A stretch of DNA of 64,000 bases from Pseudoalteromonas espejiana DSM 9414 (GCF_002221525.1 NZ_CP011029.1:124001-188000); one strand, 5' to 3'; shown: positions 49,108 through 58,608, counted from the first letter of the stretch. Translations and numbers: made by a program. The notes: generated from the sequence alone by a model not told the origin.

Positions 49108-50328
49108 ATGAAGCAGTGGATTGTAAAGGCAGTGTTGTTTTGCCTTATTTTAGGGACGAATAGCGCGTTTGCTGCTAAAGAGCAAACAGTAGTACTTATA
49201 TCAATAGATGGCATGCGTTGGGACTACATAGAAAAACACGGCGCATCAAATTTAAAAGCCATGGCGGCAAAAGGTGTACGCGCACAAAAGCTAATGCCTG
49301 TATACCCAACTAAAACGTTTCCTAATCACATATCTATTATTACCGGTTTGTTACCTGTTAACCACGGCATTGTTGATAACAACTTTTGTGATAAAGCGCG
49401 CAATAACGAGTGTTACAGCATGGGTAAAGGTATGGGCGATAGCACATGGGTCAACGGCATACCACTTTGGAATTTAGCTAAAATGCAGGGGCTAAAATCG
49501 GCTACGTATTTTTGGCCTGAGTCGGATGCGCGCTTTAATGGTATGACGCCCGACTATTACTTTCATTACTCAAAATACAGTGAATACCAAGGCCGTGTTG
49601 ATCAAATAATACAGTGGCTAAGCTTACCTAAAGCACAGCGTCCACGTTTTGTAGCGAGTTATTTTTCGTTGGTTGATAGCATGGGGCATGAGTTTGGGCC
49701 CGACGCACCGCAAACTCGCGATGCGGTAAAGCAATTAGACGATTTAATGGGCCAATTACAAGCCCGTTTAAGCAAACTAGAGCAAGAGATTAACCTAGTT
49801 ATTGTATCCGATCACGGTATGGCGCATGTAAACCCTGAGCAAAGTATTGATGTTTCTACATTGCCAAAAGACGATAACTTTTTAATAAAAAACACGGGCC
49901 CACGTTTACTTATTTACGCAAAATCTGAGATTCAAAACGCAGATATAGCAGGTTATAAGGCTCGCTTACAAAAAGCCGCTAATGGGCGTTATATTGTACT
50001 TACTGACGAGCAGTTAGCTGGGTATCATTATAATAAAGGTACCCGTTTGGGCGATATTGTTGTGCAAACAACGGCTCCCGCTGTATTTACAAACTCGGGT
50101 AAAGCCATGTATTTAGGCACGCATGGCTATGCCTATACTGATGATATGGCGGCAACATTAATTGCAGTAGGCCCTGCCTTTAAACAAGGTCTAAGCCTAG
50201 ATAAAGTAAGTAATCTCGATATTTACCCGGTACTTGCAAAAGTAATGGGACTTAAACTTTTAAGCAAAGTAGATGGCGACGGTAAAACCTTACTGCCTGC
50301 TATAAAACAAAAAATAGTAGTGCATTAA
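49108..50328 (+). CDS. exported nucleotide pyrophosphatase/phosphodiesterase
   Basis: A 406-residue alkaline-phosphatase-superfamily enzyme with a signal peptide (cleavage after AFA, about residue 22). The first metal ligand is in ISIDGMRWDY, the Thr nucleophile in YPTKTFPNH, and further ligands in VDSMGHEFGPD, VSDHGMAHV and GTHGYAY. This is the NPP pattern; such enzymes cut nucleotide pyrophosphates or phosphodiesters outside the cytoplasm. It may help scavenge phosphate or nucleotides. It appears to be transcribed alone. Confidence 0.88.
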   Translation: MKQWIVKAVLFCLILGTNSAFAAKEQTVVLISIDGMRWDYIEKHGASNLKAMAAKGVRAQKLMPVYPTKTFPNHISIITGLLPVNHGIVDNNFCDKARNNECYSMGKGMGDSTWVNGIPLWNLAKMQGLKSATYFWPESDARFNGMTPDYYFHYSKYSEYQGRVDQIIQWLSLPKAQRPRFVASYFSLVDSMGHEFGPDAPQTRDAVKQLDDLMGQLQARLSKLEQEINLVIVSDHGMAHVNPEQSIDVSTLPKDDNFLIKNTGPRLLIYAKSEIQNADIAGYKARLQKAANGRYIVLTDEQLAGYHYNKGTRLGDIVVQTTAPAVFTNSGKAMYLGTHGYAYTDDMAATLIAVGPAFKQGLSLDKVSNLDIYPVLAKVMGLKLLSKVDGDGKTLLPAIKQKIVVH

Positions 50329-50365
50329 TTAGCTGCGCATTATTAGGCTTATAACTTGCTAAATT

Positions 50366-51694
50366 TTAACGGCTAATAGTGCTGCTAAATCCGTTTTCAT
50401 CACTTTGCAGGGTAAGCGTAAAGTGGTGGCGATCGCAAATAGCTTTTACAGTGGCAAGGCCTAATCCAAAGCCGTCTTTTTGCCTTGCAAGGTCGCTTCT
50501 GTAAAAGCGTTTGGTTAGCTGACTAAGCTGTTGTTTATTTACCCCTTTACCGTTATCGCTAATTTTTATACTGCTTTTAGAAAGTGTTATTGTAATTTTT
50601 GCGCCGTTACCGGCATATTTAATGGCATTTTGCAGCAAGTTATAACACGCTTGAAACAGTAAGTTTTTGTCGCCTTCAAAAGTAAGCTCGTGGGTTTTAA
50701 GCAGAGTTATTTGCTGCTGGTTTTGATCTGCTGTGGGTTCAAGAATATCTATTATGTCGCTCATTAAAGTAAAGCCATTAACGGGCTCTAACTTTAGCGG
50801 AAATTGCCCATGTTCTAAACGTGTTAGCTTTAACATGGCATCAAAGGTATGTAATACGCTTTCTAGCTGCTCTATTGCTATGCCAAGGCTTGGCTGCTTA
50901 ATGGCTTCGTTTTCTAAATGCAAACGCAAGCGGGTAAGCGGGGTTTTTAAATCGTGCGCTATGTTGTCGGTAATCCCTTGAACTAAAGCAAAGTTTTCTT
51001 CAATGCTTTGCAGCATGGTATTGATATGCTTGGCTAAAGTAACAAACTCATCGCCCTTTTGTTTATGCACCACTCGCGCCGATAAATCGCCTTTTTGTAC
51101 TTGCTCGGCCACATTATTAAAGTAATTTACGCGGCGTAAATGTTGCCTTGCAAAAATATAACCAAACACACAGGTAAAAATTAAGCTGAGCAAACACGCC
51201 CATGTGGCAATAGTTTTAAATTCTGTAATTAGGCGGCTTAAGTGCTCTGTAGCAGTGGCAATGACAATTTTACCGTGTTTTGTATACACTATTCCTGTGG
51301 TTAATAAGCGTATTTGTGCGCGCTGAGTATCGAGTACCGGAAACTCAACAGTGTTTGGTAGTTTAGGAATATCGTTTGGAAAAAAGCTTAAACCTTGGCT
51401 TTGCACATCGTCGTTTTGCCAAAAAATTAAAATATCGCCTTCGTTTCTAAACACATTAAGTTGCTTAAAAAACGAGGCTTTATCAAATTTATTAGCTAGC
51501 CCCTCTATGCGCACTTGCTCGGCGTTTAATCGTCTTTCTACTTGGCGTGTTTGCTCACCAAGTAATAACTGATAAATAAGTACAATACATAAAACCAATA
51601 CCACAGAGGTAATAGTCGCAAAGGCGAGCGTTAAGCGCCAAACCGAGCTTACCCGTGGGTTAAATTGCCACCATAACGAATGCTCACTATTCAT
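50366..51694 (-). CDS. sensor histidine kinase
   Basis: A 442-residue membrane kinase. Two transmembrane helices (about 20-42 and 165-187) frame a periplasmic sensor domain. A HAMP segment follows, then the H-box NIAHDLKTPLTRLRLHLE near residue 250 with His as the phosphorylation site, and the ATPase with N-box YNLLQNAIKYA and G-boxes ISDNGKG and GFGLGLATVKAI. It overlaps the response regulator by eight bases, forming the third gene of a PepSY-regulator-kinase operon. Confidence 0.92.
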   Translation of the reverse strand: MNSEHSLWWQFNPRVSSVWRLTLAFATITSVVLVLCIVLIYQLLLGEQTRQVERRLNAEQVRIEGLANKFDKASFFKQLNVFRNEGDILIFWQNDDVQSQGLSFFPNDIPKLPNTVEFPVLDTQRAQIRLLTTGIVYTKHGKIVIATATEHLSRLITEFKTIATWACLLSLIFTCVFGYIFARQHLRRVNYFNNVAEQVQKGDLSARVVHKQKGDEFVTLAKHINTMLQSIEENFALVQGITDNIAHDLKTPLTRLRLHLENEAIKQPSLGIAIEQLESVLHTFDAMLKLTRLEHGQFPLKLEPVNGFTLMSDIIDILEPTADQNQQQITLLKTHELTFEGDKNLLFQACYNLLQNAIKYAGNGAKITITLSKSSIKISDNGKGVNKQQLSQLTKRFYRSDLARQKDGFGLGLATVKAICDRHHFTLTLQSDENGFSSTISR

Positions 51695-52376
51695 TGGCGT
51701 GCGCTTTTTGTAAGCGGTAGCCTACACCTCGTATAGTTTCAATGTGAACATGGGCGTTATGTTGTAAAAGCTTTTTACGAAGCCTAGCAATGTGTACATC
51801 AATTACGTTGGTGCCTGGGTCAAAATGGTACTCCCACACTGATTCAAACAATAAGGTGCGAGTAACTAATTTACTTTGATGCTCTAACAAAAAGTGTAAT
51901 AACTTAAACTCTTTAGGCTGCAAGTTTAGTACTTGCCCGTTTACCTGTGCTTTATAGTGGCGATAGTCTAAGGTTACGTTTTCAAGCTCAAGTGTGCTTG
52001 TTTGTTGCGTTGACTGCAAAGGGCGTTTTATAAGCTTTTCTACTCTTATTGCAAGCTCTGAAAACGCAAACGGCTTGGTAAGGTAATCATCACCGCCGGC
52101 TTTTAAACCAGCGACTCTTTCGTCTACTTTATCAAGTGCTGAAAGTATAAGTACGGGAGTGTTTTTACCGGTAGCTCTAAGTGCAGCAAGCACTTGTAAT
52201 CCATCAAGTTTGGGCAGCATACGGTCGAGTATTATTATGTCGTGTTCTTCGCAGGTAGCCATAAGCAATGCTTGTTGGCCGTCGGCTGCGGTATCTACGG
52301 TGTAGCCTTGTTCATTAAATGCGTTATACAAAAACTCTCTGTTTTGTTGGTCATCCTCGACTAAAAGCAGCTTCAT
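51687..52376 (-). CDS. OmpR-family response regulator
   Basis: A 229-residue regulator. The receiver domain carries VEDDQQN, the phospho-Asp in IILDRMLP (about residue 51) and the Lys in YLTKPF. The C-terminal winged helix binds DNA (NVIDVHIARLRKKL, IRGVGYRL). It is coupled to the kinase downstream and to the PepSY protein upstream, whose stop overlaps its ATG (TAATG). Confidence 0.93.
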   Translation of the reverse strand: MKLLLVEDDQQNREFLYNAFNEQGYTVDTAADGQQALLMATCEEHDIIILDRMLPKLDGLQVLAALRATGKNTPVLILSALDKVDERVAGLKAGGDDYLTKPFAFSELAIRVEKLIKRPLQSTQQTSTLELENVTLDYRHYKAQVNGQVLNLQPKEFKLLHFLLEHQSKLVTRTLLFESVWEYHFDPGTNVIDVHIARLRKKLLQHNAHVHIETIRGVGYRLQKAHANE

Positions 52377-52909
52377 TAATTACCCCAACGCAGCAAAGGT
52401 AAGTTTTTACCTGTGGCTAAATCAATGGCTTTTTTGTGCCTGCCTTTTTCTGTAATAAAGGTAGCAACTAGGTAGGTTATGCCAATATCTTGCTCTAATT
52501 GCGACTCTAGTAAGTAATATGGTGGCGCTGGGCTTATTGATTTTACAAGTTGATGCATGCGGTAGTTTTTTTGTTTCATTAATTTGGCTGCGGCTACTTC
52601 GTCTTCTTCGTCAAGTTCTGGCTGCTCGTATTCTTGTTCAATTACTTTACCTTGCGCGTTAACAATTAACTCAATAAAGCGTTTGTTTTGCTCATCAAAT
52701 AAGGTTACTTCGTAAATTGTAATGCCTTTTTCAAACTCAAGTTCAAATTCAACAATCACACCTTGGGTGGCATACTTGGTTTCTATATTATTTAAAATAC
52801 TCTGAGCCGATGGATCCTTAGCTGTATTGAGCTTATCAAATATGGCTGAGTTATTAGCGTGGCAAAATGCGCTAACAAAAAGGGCTGCGCTTAATAAGAT
52901 ATATTTCAT
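52376..52909 (-). CDS. exported PepSY-domain-like protein linked to a two-component system
   Basis: A 177-residue protein with a signal peptide (cleavage near CHA, residue 18). The mature part contains two PepSY-like beta-alpha-beta modules (VIVEFELEFEKGITIYEVTL, TYLVATFITEKGRHKKAIDL). PepSY proteins often sit beside two-component systems and may tune the sensor from the periplasm; that role is inferred. It is the first gene of the operon. Confidence 0.72.
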   Translation of the reverse strand: MKYILLSAALFVSAFCHANNSAIFDKLNTAKDPSAQSILNNIETKYATQGVIVEFELEFEKGITIYEVTLFDEQNKRFIELIVNAQGKVIEQEYEQPELDEEDEVAAAKLMKQKNYRMHQLVKSISPAPPYYLLESQLEQDIGITYLVATFITEKGRHKKAIDLATGKNLPLLRWGN

Positions 52910-52986
52910 AAATAGGCTCTTGTGGCTTGAACGTTATTTTACGCGTAAGTTTATCAAATAAAGGTAAGGCTATGTTTAACTTTAAT

Positions 52987-53020
52987 AGGGCATGTTACCG
53001 TAAAAGCTAACATGCCCTTT
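52987..53020 (-). terminator. hairpin ending the DUF5666 gene
   Basis: AGGGCATGTTA and TAACATGCCCT are perfect 11-bp arms with a ten-base loop, about 30 nt beyond the stop of the DUF5666 lipoprotein. The U-tract on the minus strand is weak. Confidence 0.6.
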
Positions 53021-53051
53021 GCTAAACTAAGTTAAACATAACTTATTGTAT

Positions 53052-54368
53052 TTAATCGCCTAGTGCACAGGCTCTTACTTGGTTTGCGTTAACCCATTGG
53101 CATTCAAGCCCTACGTATTGGTCTACAAATTGCGATAGGGTGCTATCTTCGCTTACGTAGCCCCATATTTCAGCTTGGTTATTTTCATTTAATGTAACAT
53201 TGCCTTTTAAGTCTAGCGTGCTGGTGTTGTCTTCAATTTCAACTTCACTAACAAGAGTTTGCTCGTTATTGTAGGTGCCTTCAAGCTCCAACCATTGCCC
53301 GTTTAGCGTTTGTGCAGTTAAGCCATCTTCGTAGCGTGTTTGATTAGTAAGCGTAAAGTTATTGCTATTTATAGTGGCGGTGTTGCCGCTAACCGACACT
53401 TGCCCTGAAACCGAAAACGTATAACTCGTTTCAGTAGGTTCTGTGTTACTACTTTCAAATTCAATATTTGTGGCTAACAATTGGTTGTTATTTTGTTGCC
53501 ACTGAGCGTCTACTTCAACATGTTGGCCGGTAATTAAATTAGTGGCTGTGCCATCTTCAAATTGAGTTTGATCATTAACAGTAACTTGCCATTTTGAGTT
53601 GATAGTTATTAGTGTTTCATCGTTATTTACAAAGGTGATGACGCCCTCAAGCTCTGCTTGCGTATCGTCATTAAAATTAAGGTTTTGCTCTGCATCTACC
53701 TCTGTTGCAATAACTGTATCTGCATTTAAAGCACCTTCTACCTCTACTAACTGGCCGTTATTTAACGCACCTTCTACCTCAGCTTGTTGGTAGTTAATAA
53801 GTAGGTTACCTAAATTAAACGTGCCAGATTGAGTGTTTAAATTACTTATATTTCCTAGTAACTCAAGTTCTTCTTGGGCGTTACTAATTGCTGCTTGATA
53901 AGTGACTGTAATGCTATTGGTTGAGTCGCTGTATCCACTTACTTCAAGTAATTCGCCTTCGCCAAGGTTTGTGTTTTGCGCGTTATTTAAAGTAATGCCT
54001 GCAATGCTTAGGGTATCGCCATCAATATACACTGGGCCTTTTAATAGTGGGTCGTATTCTATTTCTGTTGCTTGCGTGCCGTTGGTTTCTACTTCAACGT
54101 ACATACCTACTTTTATGTCTGAAAGACTGGCGTTGTTGCCATCTAGTTCTACCTCGGCAGAGCTTGCAGGCACTGTGTGGCTGTTTATAGTAATTGCACT
54201 ATTGGTTACATCAGACACTTGGCCAATAATTACGCTTGGAAAATTGCTAACATTTGACACTGCATCTGATTCACTGCTAGATGAGCTGCTGCCACATGCA
54301 CACAACGCGAGTGAAATGGCAGATAAAGAAATGAGTTTAACAGTACTTTTAATTGGTGAATTATTCAT
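53052..54368 (-). CDS. DUF5666 repeat lipoprotein
   Basis: A 438-residue lipoprotein. The signal peptide ends LCACG with the acylated Cys near residue 25, followed by a Ser-rich tether. The mature part is built of about five or six beta-rich DUF5666 modules, recognisable by recurring VxVEGxL/VEVD segments such as GQLVEVEGAL, GQHVEVDAQW and GQWLELEGTY. It is probably surface- or periplasm-exposed. The function is unknown. AGGAG precedes the start. Confidence 0.78.
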   Translation of the reverse strand: MNNSPIKSTVKLISLSAISLALCACGSSSSSSESDAVSNVSNFPSVIIGQVSDVTNSAITINSHTVPASSAEVELDGNNASLSDIKVGMYVEVETNGTQATEIEYDPLLKGPVYIDGDTLSIAGITLNNAQNTNLGEGELLEVSGYSDSTNSITVTYQAAISNAQEELELLGNISNLNTQSGTFNLGNLLINYQQAEVEGALNNGQLVEVEGALNADTVIATEVDAEQNLNFNDDTQAELEGVITFVNNDETLITINSKWQVTVNDQTQFEDGTATNLITGQHVEVDAQWQQNNNQLLATNIEFESSNTEPTETSYTFSVSGQVSVSGNTATINSNNFTLTNQTRYEDGLTAQTLNGQWLELEGTYNNEQTLVSEVEIEDNTSTLDLKGNVTLNENNQAEIWGYVSEDSTLSQFVDQYVGLECQWVNANQVRACALGD

Positions 54369-54465
54369 AGCTTACTCCTAGTGATTAATATGGAGTAAGT
54401 GTACCTATTACCAAATATTGTAAAGGTGGACGTAACATTAAATTTTGTTAATGTTTGAGGTAAAT

Positions 54466-54488
54466 AAAAAAGAGCGCAAGTGCGCTCT
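54466..54488 (-). terminator. rho-independent terminator of the metzincin gene
   Basis: AGAGCGCA (54471-54478) pairs with TGCGCTCT (54481-54488); the A-run before it becomes a U-tract on the minus strand, about 60 nt beyond the stop. Confidence 0.85.
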
Positions 54489-54547
54489 AAAGGGAAATAA
54501 TTAAAAGTGGCCTTTAAACGGCTCACTTTAGTTACTGCTTGCGTTAC

Positions 54548-55291
54548 TTATTTAAAGTTAGCAATACTTGTTTTTGTGTCGGTAACGGTACGAATGGCAT
54601 ACGCTTGGTTAGTTACGCCAAAGGCTAAACCGTTAACAGTCCAGTTTGGGTTAGAGAAATAATCGTACTGGGTTGCGCTACCAAAGACATGCGGGTAAGC
54701 CATAATACTTGCAAACTCGTTTTGCACGCCGTGGCCCATACCATCAACATATACGCCGCCCGATGTATCGCCTTGTTTGCGTGAGTGCGCTAAGCCTTGG
54801 TTATGACCAAGCTCGTGTACAAACGTAGATGCACCGCAGTCAATCGCTGTAATAGAGTACATACGGTCGCTCATTGAGCTGTATAAATTACCATTTGTGC
54901 CTTGGCCAACCCATGCTAACCCACACGAAATTAAACCATTGCCTGCACTTTGACCAGTGCCCAGTACGGCTACCATATCGGCTTTCCAAGTATTACGTAA
55001 ACCATCTACGTAGCTACTATTTGTTACCGCATCTAACCAATCTTCAGACGGTGTAATAGCGTAATCACCTAAGTTTTCTGAACCTGCTAAACGCAGTGTA
55101 ATATCTACTCCATTTTGGCTGTAAACTTGGTTACTAAATGCAATCAACTGGTTTATTTTTGTATTTATATTACTCGTGGCCGCGGCAGATTGGTCGGTAT
55201 ATAAAATACCAATATCAATAGTTACTGCCTGTGCTGCACTTGTTGCTAAAAGTGCGCTGGCAATCGCTGCCGTTGAGATGAGTTTTTTCAT
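54548..55291 (-). CDS. secreted metzincin protease, M72-like
   Basis: A 247-residue exported zinc protease. The signal peptide (1-22, ending AQA) leads directly into the catalytic domain VTIDIGILYTDQSAAA, with no propeptide between. The metzincin site HELGHNQGLAH and the Met-turn in SIMAYPH are intact. The layout resembles peptidyl-Asp metallopeptidases (M72) and reprolysin-like enzymes. The upstream gene, 61 nt away, encodes a propeptide-like partner. It is probably released outside the cell. Confidence 0.8.
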   Translation of the reverse strand: MKKLISTAAIASALLATSAAQAVTIDIGILYTDQSAAATSNINTKINQLIAFSNQVYSQNGVDITLRLAGSENLGDYAITPSEDWLDAVTNSSYVDGLRNTWKADMVAVLGTGQSAGNGLISCGLAWVGQGTNGNLYSSMSDRMYSITAIDCGASTFVHELGHNQGLAHSRKQGDTSGGVYVDGMGHGVQNEFASIMAYPHVFGSATQYDYFSNPNWTVNGLAFGVTNQAYAIRTVTDTKTSIANFK

Positions 55292-55352
55292 TTTTGTATT
55301 TCCTTACTTATGTAGTGGTTGGAAGTTTTACTGCTGATTGATTTGGTTGTTA

Positions 55353-56069
55353 TTACTGCATGGTTGGTTGTTCAGTATTTTTAGGTGCAAATATATCTAT
55401 GGTTTTATCTGTTTTTGGTGAAGGCGCTTCTACTTGGTGCTCAATATGACTTTTATATAAGTCTCGTTTGGCCGCTATCCAGCCGTACTTGCCTTTGCTT
55501 TCAAAAACATAGTTTCCGCTAGGTGCAGTAAACTGTCCGTAAATGGCATTGTTGCCTATGGTTAAAACCGTTGTGTGTAATCGTCCATCGGCGCCTACTA
55601 CTTGGCCAAACAAGCTTTTATCGCCATTACTGGCTTCGCTTAACGAAGTGATTTCGGCACTGTATGTTTCGGCTGTTTGAGGAATAGCTAAATCAAAGCT
55701 ATCGCCGGTTTTGAGCCCTTTTAATGTATCTAGGTCAAACTCTATATAGGCTTCGTTATTTAAATCGCTAGGCAATACATTTGCATTTTTAAGTACTTCT
55801 TTTGCTTTGCTTGATACTTTATTAATTGCATCAAAATCAGTCCCTTGCTCATCAGTTGTACTTATATTAGCTGTTGTTTTAATGGGATCTTTGCTCATAT
55901 CAATTGGTGCTGGCGCGTGTGTTTTTTTAACAAATTCTGAATTAACAGGCACTATATCTATTGCAACGGGGGCTACTTGTTGCGTTGGTTCTTGGGTATT
56001 AAATAACAACTTATATGCAGCAAATATGGTTAATGGAATAGCAATAATTATTATAATAGCGCGTTTCAT
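55353..56069 (-). CDS. membrane-anchored propeptide-like chaperone, CpaB-like
   Basis: A 238-residue protein with one N-terminal transmembrane helix (about 4-24) and a periplasmic part. Its domain at about residues 110-205 (GDSFDLAIPQTAETYSAEIT, GQVVGADGRLHTTVLTIGN, IYGQFTAPSGNYVFESKGK) has the pattern of propeptides normally found at the N-terminus of M72/reprolysin-like proteases. Its gene precedes a protease that lacks a propeptide. This matches the CpaB/CpaA chaperone-protease arrangement of Acinetobacter; homology is inferred from pattern, not alignment. Confidence 0.62.
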   Translation of the reverse strand: MKRAIIIIIAIPLTIFAAYKLLFNTQEPTQQVAPVAIDIVPVNSEFVKKTHAPAPIDMSKDPIKTTANISTTDEQGTDFDAINKVSSKAKEVLKNANVLPSDLNNEAYIEFDLDTLKGLKTGDSFDLAIPQTAETYSAEITSLSEASNGDKSLFGQVVGADGRLHTTVLTIGNNAIYGQFTAPSGNYVFESKGKYGWIAAKRDLYKSHIEHQVEAPSPKTDKTIDIFAPKNTEQPTMQ

Positions 56070-56445
56070 TTGTTTCTCTTACGGGTTTTTAAGTTAACTA
56101 GTTGTTATGTTTTATATCATAAGTGAGATTAGATCAAGTTATCAGGTGTAGTAATAAAGTGCTAATAAGTTGTTTTGTAAATCATTGTAAATAAATAAGT
56201 TACCTTTATTAGGTATTTATTTTCACTTTAAAAGATTAGTGCTTATTAGTGTTTTAGCTGGGTGTGGCAGTATTCGATAAAAACTATTTGTTTTTAAATT
56301 GGCAATTAATAGGCTCATGCTTGGTTGTAAAAAAACTTTTATAAAAATGAATTTTTTTCACGCCAAGTTGCAATATCGCCAATTGCAAAGCATAAACAGG
56401 CAACGTATGTTGTTGCCTTAAAAATCTTAAATTAAGAGGGATTTT
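56070..56445. other. 376-nt intergenic region between the protease operon and the BenE gene
   Basis: Very AT-rich, with divergent promoters expected. A 21-bp interrupted palindrome TTGCAAT-ATCGCCA-ATTGCAA lies at 56368-56388, a candidate operator for the transporter. An imperfect hairpin AGGCAAC/GTTGCCT follows at 56398-56418. AAGAGGG precedes the next start. Confidence 0.5.
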
Positions 56446-57603
56446 ATGACGTTTTCGGATCAGTTACTTAACCGAGCAACTGCAGGGTTAGTAGCTGTTG
56501 TTATTGGCTTTGCAAGCTCAATTGCGCTTATTTACCAGGTGGTAATTACCTTAGGTGGCACCGCTGATTTAGTGGCTAGCTGGATTTTAATGTTAGGCCT
56601 TGTAATAGGTAGCATGTCTATTGTTATGTCGGTTTATTATAAGGTACCGATATTAATTTCTTGGTCGACTACCGGGGCTGCGTTATTGATTACCAGCGCA
56701 CAGGGTTTTCATTTAGCTGAAGCCATAGGTGCGTTTATGTTTGCGGCGGGGCTGGTATTTTTATCAGGTATAACTGGTTGGTTTGAAAAAATAATGAACC
56801 GGATCCCGAGTGAACTGGCCTGCGCCATGCTTGCCGGTGTGTTAGTTACATTTGGCATTGATGTATTTAATTTTATGAATGAGTTGCCATTAGTAATTGG
56901 TTTAATGGTATTAATATATTTTATAGGTAAACGTTTTTTTGCGCGTTTTGCGATGCTTAGTGTGTTAATTGCAGGGGTGCTACTTGCTTGGCAAATGGGG
57001 CATATAGACACAAGTGCCATTCATTGGAAAATGAGTGAATTTGCTTACATTGCGCCGGTGTTTAACCTACAAGCGTGTATAAGTATTGGCTTACCGCTTT
57101 ATATCGTCACCATGACCTCACAAAACCTACCTGGCATTGCAGTACTTAAAGCACATAATTACGTCACACCTATCTCTAGTACGCTTAACACAACAGGGTT
57201 TATTAATATTATTACGGCACCTTTAGGCGTTTACTCTATAAACTTAGCGGCAATTACTGCTGCAATTTGTATGAGTGATGAAGCAGATAAAAACCCAGAT
57301 AAACGTTATTGGGCAAGTGTTGCTGCTGGTGCTTTTTATATTGTAATGGCACTTTGTGCGGCAACCCTAGTTGGGTTAGTGGCAAGCTTGCCCCAAGCAC
57401 TTATTTTAGCGCTGGCAGGCATTGCGCTATTTGGCACGATAGCAAATAGTTTGCAGCAAGCCTTAGGCTCAGCGCAATATACCGAAGCGGCTATAGTGAC
57501 CTTTTTAGTTACCGCGTCTGATTTAACTATGCTGTCGGTTGGCTCAGCGTTTTGGGGAATTATTGCTGGCGTGTGTACGTTAATGATCACCCGCAAAAAT
57601 TAA
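56446..57603 (+). CDS. BenE family transporter (benzoate/proton symporter-like)
   Basis: A 385-residue integral membrane protein with around twelve hydrophobic segments, belonging to the BenE family of the nucleobase/benzoate transporter group. GFASSIALIYQV in helix 1, WSTTGAALL and PLYIVTMTSQNLPGIAVLKA are typical BenE segments. No benzoate catabolic gene is present in the window, so the substrate is uncertain. Array B begins about 60 nt after its stop. Confidence 0.82.
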   Translation: MTFSDQLLNRATAGLVAVVIGFASSIALIYQVVITLGGTADLVASWILMLGLVIGSMSIVMSVYYKVPILISWSTTGAALLITSAQGFHLAEAIGAFMFAAGLVFLSGITGWFEKIMNRIPSELACAMLAGVLVTFGIDVFNFMNELPLVIGLMVLIYFIGKRFFARFAMLSVLIAGVLLAWQMGHIDTSAIHWKMSEFAYIAPVFNLQACISIGLPLYIVTMTSQNLPGIAVLKAHNYVTPISSTLNTTGFINIITAPLGVYSINLAAITAAICMSDEADKNPDKRYWASVAAGAFYIVMALCAATLVGLVASLPQALILALAGIALFGTIANSLQQALGSAQYTEAAIVTFLVTASDLTMLSVGSAFWGIIAGVCTLMITRKN

Positions 57604-57663
57604 GGGGATTTATACAAACGCTTATAAAACTATATGTTTATAAAGGTGTTTAGGCTGTGTTGG

Positions 57664-58580
57664 ACCTCTTGTGAATACATTGTTTTATTTACGAGCTATT
57701 GCCCGTCACGCCAGCAAGCTGTGCGTCTACAGAGTAAATTATTCGGTGATAATTTGGCGGTAGGCGAAGAGCTTGATCACGCGAGATGCGCAGCATCTAA
57801 TTTCTAAAGTGATGGATCTCACAAAGAGAAGAGAATGAGGAGTAAATGAGAAGTGAAACTTGTAGGCGAAAAGCGTGCACACACAAGATGCTAGTTACTC
57901 CTCTAAAGCGAAGCGCCTCTTAACCTCTTTGTGAATAAATTGGCCTTATTAAGAGCTATCGCTCGTCACGCCAGCAAGCTGTGCGTCTACAGGATAATTT
58001 CCTCGGTGATAATTTTACTGGTAGGTGTAGAGTGTGCTCACGCGAAATGCGCAGCATCTAATTACTTAAGTGATTTATTTCACAAAGAGAATGAGGAGTA
58101 AATGAGAAGAGCCGAAGCTAAATTAGTAGGTAACAGAATCGCTAGTTACTTCTCTAAAGCGAAGCGCCTCTTAACCTCTTTGTGAATAAATTAGCTTTAT
58201 TTACGAGCTATCGCTCGCCACCCAGCAAACTGTGCGTCTACAGGGTAATTTACTCGATGATAATTTGGCGGTAGGCGTAGGGCTTGCTCATGCGAGGTGC
58301 AAAGCATTTAATTACTTAAGTGATTTATTTCACAAAGAGAAGAGAATGAGGAGTAAATGAGAAGTGAAACTTGTAGGCGAAAAGCGTGCTCACACAAGAT
58401 GCTAGTTACTCCTCTAAAGCGAAGCGCCTCTTAACCTCTCTGTGAATACATTGGTTTTATTTACGAGCTATCGCCCGTCACGCCAGCAAGCTGTGCGTCT
58501 ACAAGCAACTTCAACCATTGTGTTAATTTTGGCGGTAGGCGTAGAGCTTGCTCACGCGAGATGCAAAGCATCTAATTACC
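57664..58580. repeat. structured tandem repeat array B, four units of about 255 nt
   Basis: Units begin at 57664, 57923, 58174 and 58434 (259, 251 and 260 nt; the last is partial). Each starts ACCTCTTTGTGAATAAAT, whose complement ATTTATTTCACAAAGAG closes a stem about 165 nt later. Inside lie AGCAAGCTGTGCGTCTACA, a complementary GTAGGCGTAGAGCTTGCT, and a small hairpin GATGC-GCA-GCATC. GAGGAGTAA and TTACTCCTC form another stem. The core is the same as in array A. It fills the gap between two convergent genes. Confidence 0.88.
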
Positions 58581-58608
58581 TTTTAATAAATGCCTGTCTT
58601 TAAAATTA

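Noticed and set aside
53902..54381. 159-codon frame opposite the DUF5666 lipoprotein
   Set aside because: Shadow frame; the opposite strand has a clear signal peptide, lipobox and ribosome binding site.
57664..58580. CRISPR array
   Set aside because: Units are about 255 nt and are similar along their whole length, with no short repeats separated by unique spacers and no cas genes.
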